44,770 nucleotides of DNA from JBOHSA01 sp050732995 (GTDB taxonomy: Bacteria > Gemmatimonadota > Gemmatimonadetes > Gemmatimonadales > GWC2-71-9): assembly GCA_050732995.1 (NCBI GenBank), contig JBOHSA010000167.1, forward strand, positions 1 to 44,770, in the 5' to 3' direction. The notes beneath the pieces are model-generated. The model saw only the letters and a list, made by a program, of their open reading frames with translations, made no database searches and had not been told where the DNA came from. Numbering within the stretch: position 1 is the stretch's first letter; the number at the start of each line of letters is the position of its first letter. The position numbers were made by a program, and so were the translations under genes. Shown here one piece after another: positions 16,602 to 24,555 of the stretch.

Positions 16602-17645
16602 ATGCCTTTGCCCCCCCTGTACGGGCACGAGTTGATTCGCAACCGGCTGGTAGGCGCCATCGCCTCCGGCCGGTTGCCGCAAGCGCTCCTGTTCGAGGGC
16701 CCACGCGGCGCGGGCAAGCAGCGCTTGGCCCTCTGGCTGGCACAGGCGATCCATTGCGAGCAGTTCGGTGCGGATAGCAGGGAGCCCTGCGGGTCGTGTC
16801 GGGCCTGCAAATTGGTGTTGACGCTGTCCCACCCCGACGTCCATTGGTTCATCCCACTCGAGCTCGCCAAGAAGGGAGCCGATGCGGACAAGCAGGTCGA
16901 GCTGGCCGAAGTGGCATTGGCCGAGGATTTGGCCGCCCGCCGGGAGCGCCCGCTGTACGAGCCGCCGGGCGGCATGGCGAGCCATGGACTGGCGTCGGTA
17001 CGCCTGCTGCTGCGCCGGCTGGTGCTGACTCCGGTGCTCGGCCGCCACAAGGTGTTCATCATCGGAGACGCCGAACGACTGATTCCCCAACAGGCGAATC
17101 CGGAAGCCGCGAACGCCTTGTTGAAAGCATTGGAGGAGCCGCCGGCCGACACCGTGTTCGTGCTCACGGCATCGGAACCGGAGTCGTTGCTGCCGACCAT
17201 ACGGTCTCGCGTAGTGCGGGTTCGAGTTCTGCGGGTGCCAGACAGTGTCGTGACATCATTTGTGCAGAATGAGCTGAAATCGTCCGTCCAGCGAAAAGAA
17301 CTGGCCGAAACGGTCCGTCGGGCCGAGGGGCGCATTGGCAGGGTCCTTGCGGCAGGAGGGGACCGGGTGGCTGGGGGCTTCTCGGAGGCCCTTCGGGAGG
17401 AAGGCAAACCGGCAGGCCGCTATGCGCTGGCGCTGAAGCAGATGCCGTTCCAGGCGCGAGGCGGCTTCACGGCGATGCTGGACGAGCTGCTGGAGCGGCT
17501 GCGCGCGGAGGCGCGGCGCGGGGAGGCGACCAAGGTCGTGGAGGCCATCGCGCAAGTGCTCGAGGCGCGCGACTTGGCGCAGAGCAATGTGAACCCGCAG
17601 CTCCTGACGGCCGTATTGGGTGAGGACCTGACGGAGCGCCGGTGA
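16602..17645 (+). CDS. holB: DNA polymerase III delta' subunit (clamp loader)
   Basis: 347 residues. The AAA+ fold starts with YGHELIRNRLVGAI, Walker A GPRGAGKQ near residue 32, the zinc-binding cysteine cluster CxxxxxxxxCGSCRAC (~residues 48-69) typical of delta' and DnaX, IGDAERL, and the sensor-1 region ALLKALEEPPADTVFVL. The arginine of the usual SRC motif is seen in TIRSRVVRVRV; the cysteine is replaced by valine. This subunit helps the clamp loader place the sliding clamp. Between Walker A and the cysteines the spacing is normal, but an insertion (~85-125) precedes the Walker B-like region. Its TGA overlaps the moaC GTG by 4 bases. Confidence 0.88.
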   Translation: MPLPPLYGHELIRNRLVGAIASGRLPQALLFEGPRGAGKQRLALWLAQAIHCEQFGADSREPCGSCRACKLVLTLSHPDVHWFIPLELAKKGADADKQVELAEVALAEDLAARRERPLYEPPGGMASHGLASVRLLLRRLVLTPVLGRHKVFIIGDAERLIPQQANPEAANALLKALEEPPADTVFVLTASEPESLLPTIRSRVVRVRVLRVPDSVVTSFVQNELKSSVQRKELAETVRRAEGRIGRVLAAGGDRVAGGFSEALREEGKPAGRYALALKQMPFQARGGFTAMLDELLERLRAEARRGEATKVVEAIAQVLEARDLAQSNVNPQLLTAVLGEDLTERR

Positions 17646-18121
17646 AGCTGTCACACGTGGACGCCGCGGGACGCGCCCGCATGGTGGATGTGAGCGACAA
17701 ACCCGTCACCGCCCGGACGGCCGTGGCGGAGGGGGCGGTGCGGATGTCGCCCGAGGCGTACCGGCTGGTGGCCGATCAGGCGGTGGAGAAGGGCGACGTG
17801 CTGGCGGTGACCGAGGTGGCGGGGACGATGGCCGCCAAGCGCGCGGGGGAGCTCATCCCCCTGTGCCACCCCCTCGGGCTCGACCACGTGGAGGTGGAGG
17901 CGACGCTCGACGCCGCCCTGCCGGGTGTGCGGGTCCGAGCGGTGGTGCGAGCGGTGGGCCGGACGGGGGTGGAGATGGAAGCGCTCACGGCCGTCTCGGT
18001 GGCCTGCCTCACCGTGTACGACATGGTGAAGGCGGCCGACCGGGGCATGGAGATTCTGACCGTGCGGCTGCTGGAGAAGACGGGCGGGACGCGGGGGAAT
18101 TGGCAACGGACGGTTGACTGA
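17642..18121 (+). CDS. moaC: Cyclic pyranopterin monophosphate synthase
   Basis: 159 residues from a GTG overlapping the holB stop. MoaC acts with MoaA to turn GTP into cyclic pyranopterin monophosphate, the first step of molybdenum cofactor synthesis. Family motifs are complete: MVDVSDKPVTARTAVAEG, the active-site stretch ELIPLCHPLGLDHV (~75-88), GVEMEALTAVSVACLTVYDMVKA (~112-134) with the conserved Asp and Lys, and LLEKTGG at the end. Length matches the family. No other cofactor gene is nearby; the overlap with holB suggests coupled translation rather than a shared pathway. Confidence 0.96.
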   Translation: MKLSHVDAAGRARMVDVSDKPVTARTAVAEGAVRMSPEAYRLVADQAVEKGDVLAVTEVAGTMAAKRAGELIPLCHPLGLDHVEVEATLDAALPGVRVRAVVRAVGRTGVEMEALTAVSVACLTVYDMVKAADRGMEILTVRLLEKTGGTRGNWQRTVD

Positions 18122-18170
18122 GGCTTGACAGCCGTGCCGTAGCATTACGCGGGCCCAACAAGAGAGGGAT

Positions 18171-18818
18171 ATGCCTACGAAGTCTCAACGTTTGATGGTC
18201 CAAGGCGGCTTGATCCTGTTCGGGGCGCTGGTCGTCAGCAGCATCGGCGGCTGGGCAGCCCGCGCCAAGGCCGACGACCAGCCCGCGCCGGTCACGGCGC
18301 CGACGCTGCTCGGCGAGCTGCGCGCGCTGTCGCAAGCCCTGGAAGCGGCCCGCGGCGAGCTCGAGGTCGCGCGGGTCCAGCTCGAGCGCGCCAACGCGGT
18401 GATCGAGTATTCGGCCCAATACCGCATTCCGGCCGACCTCGCGGCGGCGATTTACGACGTCGCGCTGTCGGAGGGGATCGACCCGAACCTCGGCTTCCGG
18501 CTCGTCCGCGTCGAGTCGCGCTTCAGCCCGCGCGCCAAGAGCAAGGCAGGCGCGCTCGGCCTCACCCAGGTGCTGCCCAGCACCGCCCGGCTGTACGAGC
18601 CAGGGCTCACGACCGAGCAACTGTACGACCGGGATACGAACCTGCGCCTGGGCTTCCGCTACCTGCGGGACCTGCTCGAGCGCTACAACGGCCACCTCGA
18701 AACCGCCCTGCTTGCCTACAACCGGGGACCCGGCAAGGTCGAGGAGCTGCTGAACACGGGCAAGGACGCGCGCAACGGATATTCGGCCAGCGTGATGCGC
18801 GGATATCAACGGCAATAA
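18171..18818 (+). CDS. SLT-family lytic transglycosylase, membrane-anchored or exported
   Basis: 215 residues. An N-terminal hydrophobic stretch (~9-30) could be a signal peptide or anchor, followed by a coiled coil (~45-78). The SLT domain (~85-205) has catalytic Glu115 in RVESRFSPRA, the AGALGLTQVLPSTA motif and the LLAYNRGPG motif. It would cleave peptidoglycan glycan strands to anhydromuropeptides. AGAGAGGG lies 6 bases before the ATG. A TTGACA hexamer sits at 18125-18130, but without a well-placed -10. It is convergent with a second, LysM-bearing transglycosylase; the two genes are separated by a repeat array. Confidence 0.93.
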   Translation: MPTKSQRLMVQGGLILFGALVVSSIGGWAARAKADDQPAPVTAPTLLGELRALSQALEAARGELEVARVQLERANAVIEYSAQYRIPADLAAAIYDVALSEGIDPNLGFRLVRVESRFSPRAKSKAGALGLTQVLPSTARLYEPGLTTEQLYDRDTNLRLGFRYLRDLLERYNGHLETALLAYNRGPGKVEELLNTGKDARNGYSASVMRGYQRQ

Positions 18819-18829
18819 GAAGAGACAAG

Positions 18830-18933
18830 AAAGGCGTAACGGAAAGAACGTAAGGGAAAATGCGTAGGGGGAAAGGCGTACTGGACGTCTCTCCCCCTAC
18901 GCTTTGCCCCCTACGCTCTTGACCATACGCCTG
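18830..18933. repeat. Paired 14-mer array between convergent transglycosylase genes
   Basis: Four contiguous 14-base units share a (G)CGTA core (starts 18830, 18844, 18858, 18872; for example AAAGGCGTAACGGA and AAATGCGTAGGGGG). After a 6-base spacer come three inverted 14-base units with core TACGC (starts 18892, 18906, 18920). It lies between two convergent genes, ends next to the minus-strand stop, and is suitably placed as a two-way terminator. Confidence 0.8.
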
Positions 18934-18934
18934 G

Positions 18935-20467
18935 TCATTCCTTCGGTATTCTCAGCCTGTCCCCCGGCCGGATGACCGTGACCATCGTCATCCCGTTCGC
19001 GTTGAGCAGGGCGGTCAGGGAGACGCTGTAGGCGCGGGCGATCTGGCTGGGCGTCTCGCCTTTGCGGACCTGGTGGGTGGCGCCCCTGGCTCCGGTGCCG
19101 CTCACACGGCGATAGCGCGGCTCGGGGGGCACGCTCCACGCCGAGGGCGGCACGATCCGGCCACTCATGGGGACGATGATGCGCTGGCCCACCCGGAGCG
19201 CCCGCGGCCGGAGGTGGGGATTGGCGCCTTGGATCATGACCTGGGACACGCGGTAGCGCCGGGCGATCTCCGAGAGCGTCTCCCCCCGGGTGACGTAGTG
19301 ATCCACGAAGGTGACGCGCTCGTTGACGGGCAGCTCGGCGTAGCGCGCCGCCGCGATCTCGCCCCGGCCGCGCGGCAGCCGCACCGTGACGGCCCGACCG
19401 GGCGGCGTGATGCCCCGCACGAAGTGGGGATTGAGCTCGAGCACCGCAGCCACCGTCGTGTCGGCCAGCCGGGCGAGGACGTCGAGCCCTGTGGCGTCGG
19501 GCACGGCGACCTCGTCGAACAACAGCGGCGCCAACGGTGCGATGTCGGTGAACCCGTAGCGGTCGGGCTGCTTCGCGATGAGCGACGCGGCGATCAGCTT
19601 CGGGACGTAGTCCCGCGTCTCGCGCCGCAGGTAGCGGCGGTCGCGGAGCTGGAAGAACGTCTCGTCGGTGAGCGAGTCCGGCTCCCCCGGCAAGCGGCGC
19701 ACGGCCCGCTCGACACGACCCACGCCGGCGTTGTAGGCGGCGGCCGCGAGGTAGACACTGCCCAGGCGTTCCACGAGGTCGGCCAGGTGGTTGACCGCCG
19801 CGTCGGTCGCCTTGAACGGATCGCGCCGCTCGTCCATCCAGGGATCGATCTGGAGGCCGTACAGCCGGCCCGTGCTCGCGATGAACTGCCACATCCCGAC
19901 GGCCCGCGCCCGGCTCACCGCGGTGTTCGACAGCCCGCTCTCGACCAGGGTGAGATAGACCAGGTCCTCGGGCAGGCCCTTGTTGCGCAGCCGCTCGCGG
20001 ATCATCCCCTCGTAGCGGCCCAGGCGGGAGAGCCAGATCTCGAACCGGTCGCGGGCGTCCACCTGGAAGAAGTGGAGGTATTCGATCACGCGCCGGTTGG
20101 CGGCGAACGTGGTGACGTCAATGTCGAACGTGGCCGCGGGCGACGTCTCGGCGCCGAGCAACTTCCGGCCCTCCGCCCCGAACAGGCGCACCGCCTCCCC
20201 CTCGATCTCTTCGCCCTTCACGGTGCCGACCGCGCTGTCGCCGAGCACCGGCTCCGGCTGATGTAGGCTGTCGAGCACCGACTGGTCGGCGGCCGAATCG
20301 GCGGCGGCGCGCGCCACCGCGGCGCCCACGAAATCGACCGTCACCCGCGCCGTCGAATCGAGCGCGACCGCCGGGACGAGCCCACCGCCGAGCGAGGTAC
20401 CACGCCCCGACGCGCACGCGACGGCGGCAATGCCTGCCACGACGGCCCACACCCCGCAGGTCTTCAT
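18935..20467 (-). CDS. MltD-like lytic transglycosylase with two LysM domains, probable lipoprotein
   Basis: 510 residues. The N-terminus (AVVAGIAAVACAS) looks like a lipoprotein signal with Cys18. After a low-complexity region (~20-110) comes the SLT domain (~150-310) with catalytic Glu176 in LTLVESGLSN, ARAVGMWQFIASTG and LAAAAYNAGVGRV, then two LysM peptidoglycan-binding repeats at the C-terminus (~402-448, HYVTRGETLSEIARRY; ~463-508, HQVRKGETPSQIARAY). It would act in the periplasm, anchored in the outer membrane, remodelling peptidoglycan. The start overlaps the stop of the 137-residue gene upstream (ATGA), so it is expressed with three small genes of unknown function. Confidence 0.93.
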   Translation of the reverse strand: MKTCGVWAVVAGIAAVACASGRGTSLGGGLVPAVALDSTARVTVDFVGAAVARAAADSAADQSVLDSLHQPEPVLGDSAVGTVKGEEIEGEAVRLFGAEGRKLLGAETSPAATFDIDVTTFAANRRVIEYLHFFQVDARDRFEIWLSRLGRYEGMIRERLRNKGLPEDLVYLTLVESGLSNTAVSRARAVGMWQFIASTGRLYGLQIDPWMDERRDPFKATDAAVNHLADLVERLGSVYLAAAAYNAGVGRVERAVRRLPGEPDSLTDETFFQLRDRRYLRRETRDYVPKLIAASLIAKQPDRYGFTDIAPLAPLLFDEVAVPDATGLDVLARLADTTVAAVLELNPHFVRGITPPGRAVTVRLPRGRGEIAAARYAELPVNERVTFVDHYVTRGETLSEIARRYRVSQVMIQGANPHLRPRALRVGQRIIVPMSGRIVPPSAWSVPPEPRYRRVSGTGARGATHQVRKGETPSQIARAYSVSLTALLNANGMTMVTVIRPGDRLRIPKE

Positions 20468-20877
20468 CGCGTGCTCAGGTAGTTCCCCAGGAGACGGTTC
20501 GTGGCGTTGAGCACCGCAAGCGCCGCGCCACGCGGCGGATCGTTTTCGGTCAGAAAAGAGCCCACCAGGCGCGACGCCGCGGCGTCGGAGCGGGCGGAGA
20601 GTGACACGATCACCACAGTGGCGTCGAAGGCGCGCACCGCCTTCACGCCCAGCAGCTCGAATCCCAGCTTGGGCTCGACCACCCGCTCCAGCGCCCGCAC
20701 GGCCGCCGCCGCCGAGCAGCGCAGCTCACCCGCCTGCGACGTGACCCCATCCGACTCGCCCAGGAACTGCCGGCCGTCGCTCCAGCTCAACACCACCTTG
20801 GCCCGGCACCGCCCGTTGGGTAGCCGCTGGAACGCGAAATCCTGGAAGCGTAGCCGCTCGGACACGGTGTCAGTCAA
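20464..20877 (-). CDS. Protein of unknown function, MltD operon
   Basis: 137 residues if the TTG at 20877 is used; a GTG at 20865 is equally possible and neither has a clear ribosome-binding site. No family is recognised. The protein is soluble, begins SERLRFQDFAFQRLPNGRCRAKVVLSW, and has regularly alternating beta-strand-like stretches (FDATVVIVSLSAR). It overlaps the preceding gene by 8 bases and the transglycosylase by 4, so it is clearly part of one operon. A two-strand motif resembling the 82-residue neighbour (measured attribute, charged residues, hydrophobic strands) suggests both may be small alpha/beta proteins. No function is claimed. Confidence 0.75.
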   Translation of the reverse strand: MTDTVSERLRFQDFAFQRLPNGRCRAKVVLSWSDGRQFLGESDGVTSQAGELRCSAAAAVRALERVVEPKLGFELLGVKAVRAFDATVVIVSLSARSDAAASRLVGSFLTENDPPRGAALAVLNATNRLLGNYLSTR

Positions 20878-21118
20878 ACCGCACTTCGATCTGCTGGCGG
20901 GTGGTCGCGTCGCGCGGCGCGTCGACCACGTCCACTTCCAGCCGGGGCCGCCCCGCCGCGTCCCGCTCGGCGGAGACGACCAGGATCAGGCCGCTCTCGA
21001 GCTCGAGCTTGAGGTGGCGCACGTCAGACCGCACCGTCACCTCGCGCACGGCCTCGCCGCGCAACCGGGCGACCGCCACCACGATCCGCCGCAGCTCCTG
21101 CAGGTCGATGGAGTTCAC
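20870..21118 (-). CDS. Small protein of unknown function, MltD operon
   Basis: 82 residues from a GTG at 21118 that forms a GTGA overlap with the upstream stop. It begins NSIDLQELRRIVVAVARLRG and ends in beta-strand-like stretches (LKLELESGLILVVSAER; LEVDVVDAPRD). There is no signal peptide or membrane segment. No family is recognised. A longer frame to 21325 was rejected because it would run through the neighbour. Its place between two overlapping genes supports that it is real. Confidence 0.75.
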   Translation of the reverse strand: MNSIDLQELRRIVVAVARLRGEAVREVTVRSDVRHLKLELESGLILVVSAERDAAGRPRLEVDVVDAPRDATTRQQIEVRFD

Positions 21119-21360
21119 GCGAGCCGCTGGGCCAGCACTTGCGAGATGGCCGCGTCTGGGATGCGTTCGGCTTGGATGAACAGGGCCGACTTGGACGTGG
21201 CTTCCAGCGGGTACAAGGTCCAGAACGACGGCCCTTTCAGCCGGTCCGAAGCCGCCCGGAACGAGAGGGCCAGCTGCCACGCCTCGGTGTCCGCGCGCCG
21301 CTCCGCGATGGCGTCCACGTGCCAAACCTGGTCACCCAGGGCAATCACCCGCCATGGCAT
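21115..21360 (-). CDS. Small protein of unknown function, first gene of the MltD operon
   Basis: 81 residues, starting at an ATG with a nearly ideal GGAGGTGA 4 bases upstream, the best ribosome-binding site of this operon. It begins PWRVIALGDQVWHVDAIAERR and has alternating hydrophobic strands (WQLALSFRAA; FWTLYPLEA) and a C-terminal helix (IPDAAISQVLAQRLA). No known family. Upstream, GGGGTT (21400-21405) and AACCCC (21421-21426) form an inverted repeat that may regulate the operon. Confidence 0.78.
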   Translation of the reverse strand: MPWRVIALGDQVWHVDAIAERRADTEAWQLALSFRAASDRLKGPSFWTLYPLEATSKSALFIQAERIPDAAISQVLAQRLA

Positions 21361-21399
21361 GCGTCACCTCCGATGGGACCGGGGGTCAGGGGGGGATGG

Positions 21400-21426
21400 G
21401 GGGTTGCTAATATGTGGTGTAACCCC
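21400..21426. promoter_or_regulatory. Inverted repeat in the divergent promoter region
   Basis: GGGGTT and AACCCC separated by an AT-richer 15-base centre. It lies between the minus-strand MltD operon and the plus-strand kinase fragment, so it could be an operator or part of the operon promoter. Single example; weak. Confidence 0.3.
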
Positions 21427-21521
21427 AAGTCCGGTCAATAGTTGAGCGGAGCGACCTGACTAAAAGTGTCCTCTGGCCATTCCGGGACTCGACCCCTAAG
21501 CTGGTGCTGGAGGCCGGACCC

Positions 21522-21739
21522 ATGCCTGCTCACATGTCGGGGGATACGGCCGAGGCCGCGCAAGGTCCGGGAAGTCCCGGACGCCCCGTGATCCGTTCCT
21601 CGCTTGCCAGGTTGTCGATCGAGCAGCGGCTGCCCCTGCTCATCAGCACGCTGCTGACGCTCGTGATCGGCGGGTTTACCTGGGCGGCCTACACTGAGGT
21701 CCGGCGCACGGCGCTCGCCGCGGGTCGCGAGCGCCTCGG
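21522..21739 (+). pseudogene. N-terminal remnant of a membrane histidine kinase
   Basis: From the ATG at 21522 (GGAGG 10 bases upstream) the frame encodes a leader and one membrane helix, RLPLLISTLLTLVIGGFTWAA, then EVRRTALAAGRERL. This resembles the first helix of the intact kinase at 13802. At about 21738 it runs straight into sequence encoding a HisKA H-box in a different frame, so this frame continues only as nonsense and stops at 21797. The periplasmic sensor, second helix, HAMP and any PAS domain are missing. It looks like an internal deletion joining the two ends of a hybrid kinase out of frame. Confidence 0.75.
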
Positions 21740-22855
21740 ATGGAGGCGGTCGGCCGGCTGGCGGGTGGCGTGGCCCATGACTTCAACAACCTTTTGACCG
21801 CCATCTTCGGCTACGCCGACCTCATGGCCGAGGAGCTGCCAGCCGAGCACCCGGCGCGCCCAGACCTCGACGAGATCCGCAAGGCCGCCGATCGGGCCGC
21901 GAGCCTCACCCACCAGCTGCTCGCGTTCAGCCGCCAGCAAGTGCTCGCCCCGACGGTGCTGAATCTGAACGAGGTCGTTGAGGCCGTGACCAAGATGCTC
22001 GAACGGCTGATCGGGGAAGACGTCACGCTCCGCGCGTCGCTCGCCCCGGACATCGGCAACGTCCGGGCGGACGCCGGCCAGCTCGAGCAGGTGATCTTGA
22101 ACCTCGCGGTGAACGCCCGCGACGCGATGCCCACGGGCGGCCGGCTGACGATCGAGACCGCCAACGCCGAGCTGAGCGCGGACTACGCCGAGGCGCATCA
22201 GCCCGTAATCGCGGGGGCGTACGTGATGTTGGCGGTGAGCGACACCGGGGTCGGGACGGACCCCGACACCCGGGCCCGGGTCTTCGAGCCGTTTTTCACC
22301 ACCAAGGAGCAGGGCAAGGGCACGGGACTCGGCATCGCGACGGTGTATGGGATCGTGAAGCAATCCGGCGGCTACATCTGGGCCTACAGTGAGCCCGGAC
22401 ACGGGGCCACGTTCAAGGTGTACCTCCCGCGGGTGGACGCGCCGGTCGAGGCACCGGCGCCAGCGCGCGAAGCGGGGGCGATGGCGGGATCGGAGACGAT
22501 CCTGCTGGCCGAGGACGACGACCTGCTCCGGCCGCTGACGCGCGGGATTCTGGAGCGGCTCGGCTACACGGTGTTGGCTGCGGCGAACCCCCGGGTGGCG
22601 CTGGTCCGGGCCAACGAGCACGAGGGGTCCATTCACCTGCTCGTGGCCGACGTCGTGATGCCGGGGGAGAGCGGCCGCCAGCTGGCGCGGCGGCTCGCCG
22701 AGCTGCGTCCGGAGGCCCGGGTCCTGTACGTCTCAGGCTACACCGACGACGCCATCGTGCGGCACGGGATGCTCGAGCCGGGGCTCAACTATCTGCAGAA
22801 GCCCTTCACGCCGGCGGCACTGGCGCGCAAGGTCCGGGAAGTGTTGGAGGCCTGA
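21740..22855 (+). CDS. Hybrid histidine kinase core without sensor (HisKA-HATPase-REC)
   Basis: 371 residues starting at the Met of the conserved MEAVGRLAGGVAHDFNN block, so the helix before the phospho-acceptor His13 is missing. The HATPase (VNARDAMPTGG; DTGVGTDPDT; GTGLGIATVYGIVKQ) and receiver (ILLAEDDDLL; LLVADVVMPGES; LQKPFTP) are intact. There is no ribosome-binding site before the ATG, and the N-terminal fragment upstream is in another frame. It could be translated by re-initiation as a sensorless kinase, but more probably it is the 3' part of a broken gene. Its closest relative here is the kinase at 11807. Confidence 0.8.
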   Translation: MEAVGRLAGGVAHDFNNLLTAIFGYADLMAEELPAEHPARPDLDEIRKAADRAASLTHQLLAFSRQQVLAPTVLNLNEVVEAVTKMLERLIGEDVTLRASLAPDIGNVRADAGQLEQVILNLAVNARDAMPTGGRLTIETANAELSADYAEAHQPVIAGAYVMLAVSDTGVGTDPDTRARVFEPFFTTKEQGKGTGLGIATVYGIVKQSGGYIWAYSEPGHGATFKVYLPRVDAPVEAPAPAREAGAMAGSETILLAEDDDLLRPLTRGILERLGYTVLAAANPRVALVRANEHEGSIHLLVADVVMPGESGRQLARRLAELRPEARVLYVSGYTDDAIVRHGMLEPGLNYLQKPFTPAALARKVREVLEA

Positions 22856-22858
22856 CCG

Positions 22859-23446
22859 ATGACCACTTCCGAGGATCGCTACCGGTTTCTATTCGATGCA
22901 AATCCCATTCCGATGTGGGTGTTCGACCGGGAGACCCTCCGGTTTCTGATGGTGAACGACGCGGCCGTGCGCCAGTACGGGTTCCCTCGAGACGAATTCC
23001 TGACGCTGACCATTCTGGACATTCGGCCGCCCGAGGAGGCCGCTGGCCTCGCGGAAGAGCTGCGCCATCGCCCCCCCGGGCCGGTGATCGCCGGCAGTAT
23101 CCGGCGCCACCGCCGCAAGGATGGGACGGACTTCGACGCCGAAGTCTCAAGTCAGGAAGTGACCTTCGAGGGGCGGACTGTCCTGCTGGCTATGGCCGTG
23201 GACGTGTCGGAGCGGAAACGGTCCGAGGAGGCCCAGGCGCGGTTGGTCCGCGAGCTCACCGCCGCGCTCGCGGAAGTCAAGACGCTCCACGGCCTGCTGC
23301 CCATCTGTGCGAACTGCAAGCGGGTCCGCACCCACGAGGGAGGCTGGGAGCAAATCGAGTCCTACGTCCGGGAGCATACGGATGCGGATTTCAGCCACGG
23401 CCTCTGCCCCGAGTGCGCCGTGAAGCTGTACGGGAAGCTCCCGTGA
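22859..23446 (+). CDS. PAS-domain protein with four-cysteine tail
   Basis: 195 residues. One PAS domain (~5-118; FDANPIPMWVFDRET, RHRRKDGTDFDAEV, VDVSERKRSEE), a coiled coil (~119-145), then LLPICANCKRVR...FSHGLCPECAVKLY with Cys150, 153, 183 and 186. There is no kinase or receiver domain. The tail matches the end of the response regulator at 7927 almost residue for residue, so both probably bind the same metal or partner. The start is 4 bases after the kinase stop, and the stop overlaps the GTG of the broken response regulator. Confidence 0.88.
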   Translation: MTTSEDRYRFLFDANPIPMWVFDRETLRFLMVNDAAVRQYGFPRDEFLTLTILDIRPPEEAAGLAEELRHRPPGPVIAGSIRRHRRKDGTDFDAEVSSQEVTFEGRTVLLAMAVDVSERKRSEEAQARLVRELTAALAEVKTLHGLLPICANCKRVRTHEGGWEQIESYVREHTDADFSHGLCPECAVKLYGKLP

Positions 23447-23630
23447 CACCCGCCGCCAAGCGTATTCTCGTGATCGACGACGACGACCAGGTGCGCACTA
23501 CGGTGCGGCGGGCCCGCTCGACCTGCAGGAGCACGCACGGATGCTCGGCGCGCACGGGACGCTCGCCAAGCCGTTCCGTTTACAGGAGGTCCTCGCGTCG
23601 ATTTCCGCCCTGCTCGACGAGCGGACCTGA
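23443..23630 (+). pseudogene. Response regulator remnant with its centre deleted
   Basis: From a GTG overlapping the upstream stop, the first ~23 codons encode a normal receiver start (RILVIDDDDQVRTTV). The frame then turns to nonsense. From about 23510 another frame encodes a normal receiver end (LDLQEHARMLGA, then TLAKPFRLQEVLASI) up to TGA 23630. The middle of the domain, including the phospho-acceptor Asp, is missing. About 55-60 residues have been lost and the frame shifted, so no working regulator can be made. Confidence 0.85.
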
Positions 23631-23644
23631 TCACGTAGGCAGGG

Positions 23645-24505
23645 TCAGTCCTCGCGCGACACGAACGCCCGGAACCGCGCGGCCAGATCCCGCGTGACCG
23701 GGCCGGGCACGCCGGTCCCGATGCTGCGGCCGTCGAGCTTGGTGATGCCGACGACCTCGGCGGCCGTGCCGGTGAGGAACACCTCGGCGGCGTTATACAG
23801 GTCGTAACGGTTGAGCGGCAGCTCCTCCACGCCGTAATTCGCGTCGCGCGCCAGCTCGATGACGGCGTCCCGCGTCACCCCACGCAGAATCCCGGTGTAG
23901 GGCGGCGGGGTCCGGAGCGTGCCGTCGGTCACCATGAACAGATTCATCCCGCTCGCCTCGGCCACGTACCCCGCCGCGTCGAGCATGATCACCTCGTCCA
24001 CGCCCGCGGCGATGCCCTCGACCTTGGCAAGGATGTGGGAGAGATAGTTCAGGGACTTGATGCGGGGAGACAGGCCTTCGCGGTGGTTGATCGGCGTCGC
24101 CGCGGTCAGCGCGGTGAGGCCGTTTTCGTAGCTCGCGGGGGACCAGAGCTTGATCGTGTCCACGATGCAGAAGATCGACGGCTTGGGGCACTTACGGGGA
24201 TCGAGCCCCAGATCGCCGACGCCCCGGGTCACCACGAGCCGGATGTAGGCGTCTTTGAGCCCGCTCCTCCCCACCGCTTCCTCCACGACCCGCGCCAGCT
24301 CGGGCCTGGGCATGGGGATCTCGAGCCAAATCGCCTTGGCGGAGCCGTACAACCGGTCCAGGTGGCGATCGAGCCGGAACACACGCCGGTTGTAGGCGCG
24401 GATCCCCTCGAACACGCCGTCGCCGTACAGCAGCCCGTGATCGAACACCGAGATCAGGGCGCTCGCGCGGTCGTGGTACTTGCCGTCGATCCAGACTACG
24501 GTCAC
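23645..24505 (-). CDS. ilvE: Branched-chain amino acid aminotransferase
   Basis: 286 residues, class IV PLP aminotransferase. It interconverts Leu/Ile/Val and their 2-oxo acids with glutamate as amino donor. Diagnostic stretches: FDHGLLYGDGVFEGIRAY near the start, the PLP-binding Lys in IKSLNYLSHILAKVEG, EASGMNLFMV, and TGTAAEVVGI. The GTG at 24505, with GGGAG 8 bases upstream, is chosen because the earlier ATG at 24556 lies on the last base of tRNA-Lys. D-amino acid aminotransferase or aminodeoxychorismate lyase share the fold, but the overall pattern favours IlvE. Confidence 0.92.
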   Translation of the reverse strand: MTVVWIDGKYHDRASALISVFDHGLLYGDGVFEGIRAYNRRVFRLDRHLDRLYGSAKAIWLEIPMPRPELARVVEEAVGRSGLKDAYIRLVVTRGVGDLGLDPRKCPKPSIFCIVDTIKLWSPASYENGLTALTAATPINHREGLSPRIKSLNYLSHILAKVEGIAAGVDEVIMLDAAGYVAEASGMNLFMVTDGTLRTPPPYTGILRGVTRDAVIELARDANYGVEELPLNRYDLYNAAEVFLTGTAAEVVGITKLDGRSIGTGVPGPVTRDLAARFRAFVSRED

Positions 24506-24555
24506 GGTTGATCTCCCGATAGTGGCGAGTAGGCGGGCCCGACGTTTCGGGGCCA

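Noticed and set aside
18830..18933. CRISPR-like repeat-spacer array
   Set aside because: Units are contiguous without spacers, and half are inverted; no cas gene is present.
21522..23630. Mobile element as cause of the broken signalling genes
   Set aside because: No transposase, integrase, terminal inverted repeat or target duplication is seen here or elsewhere in the window.
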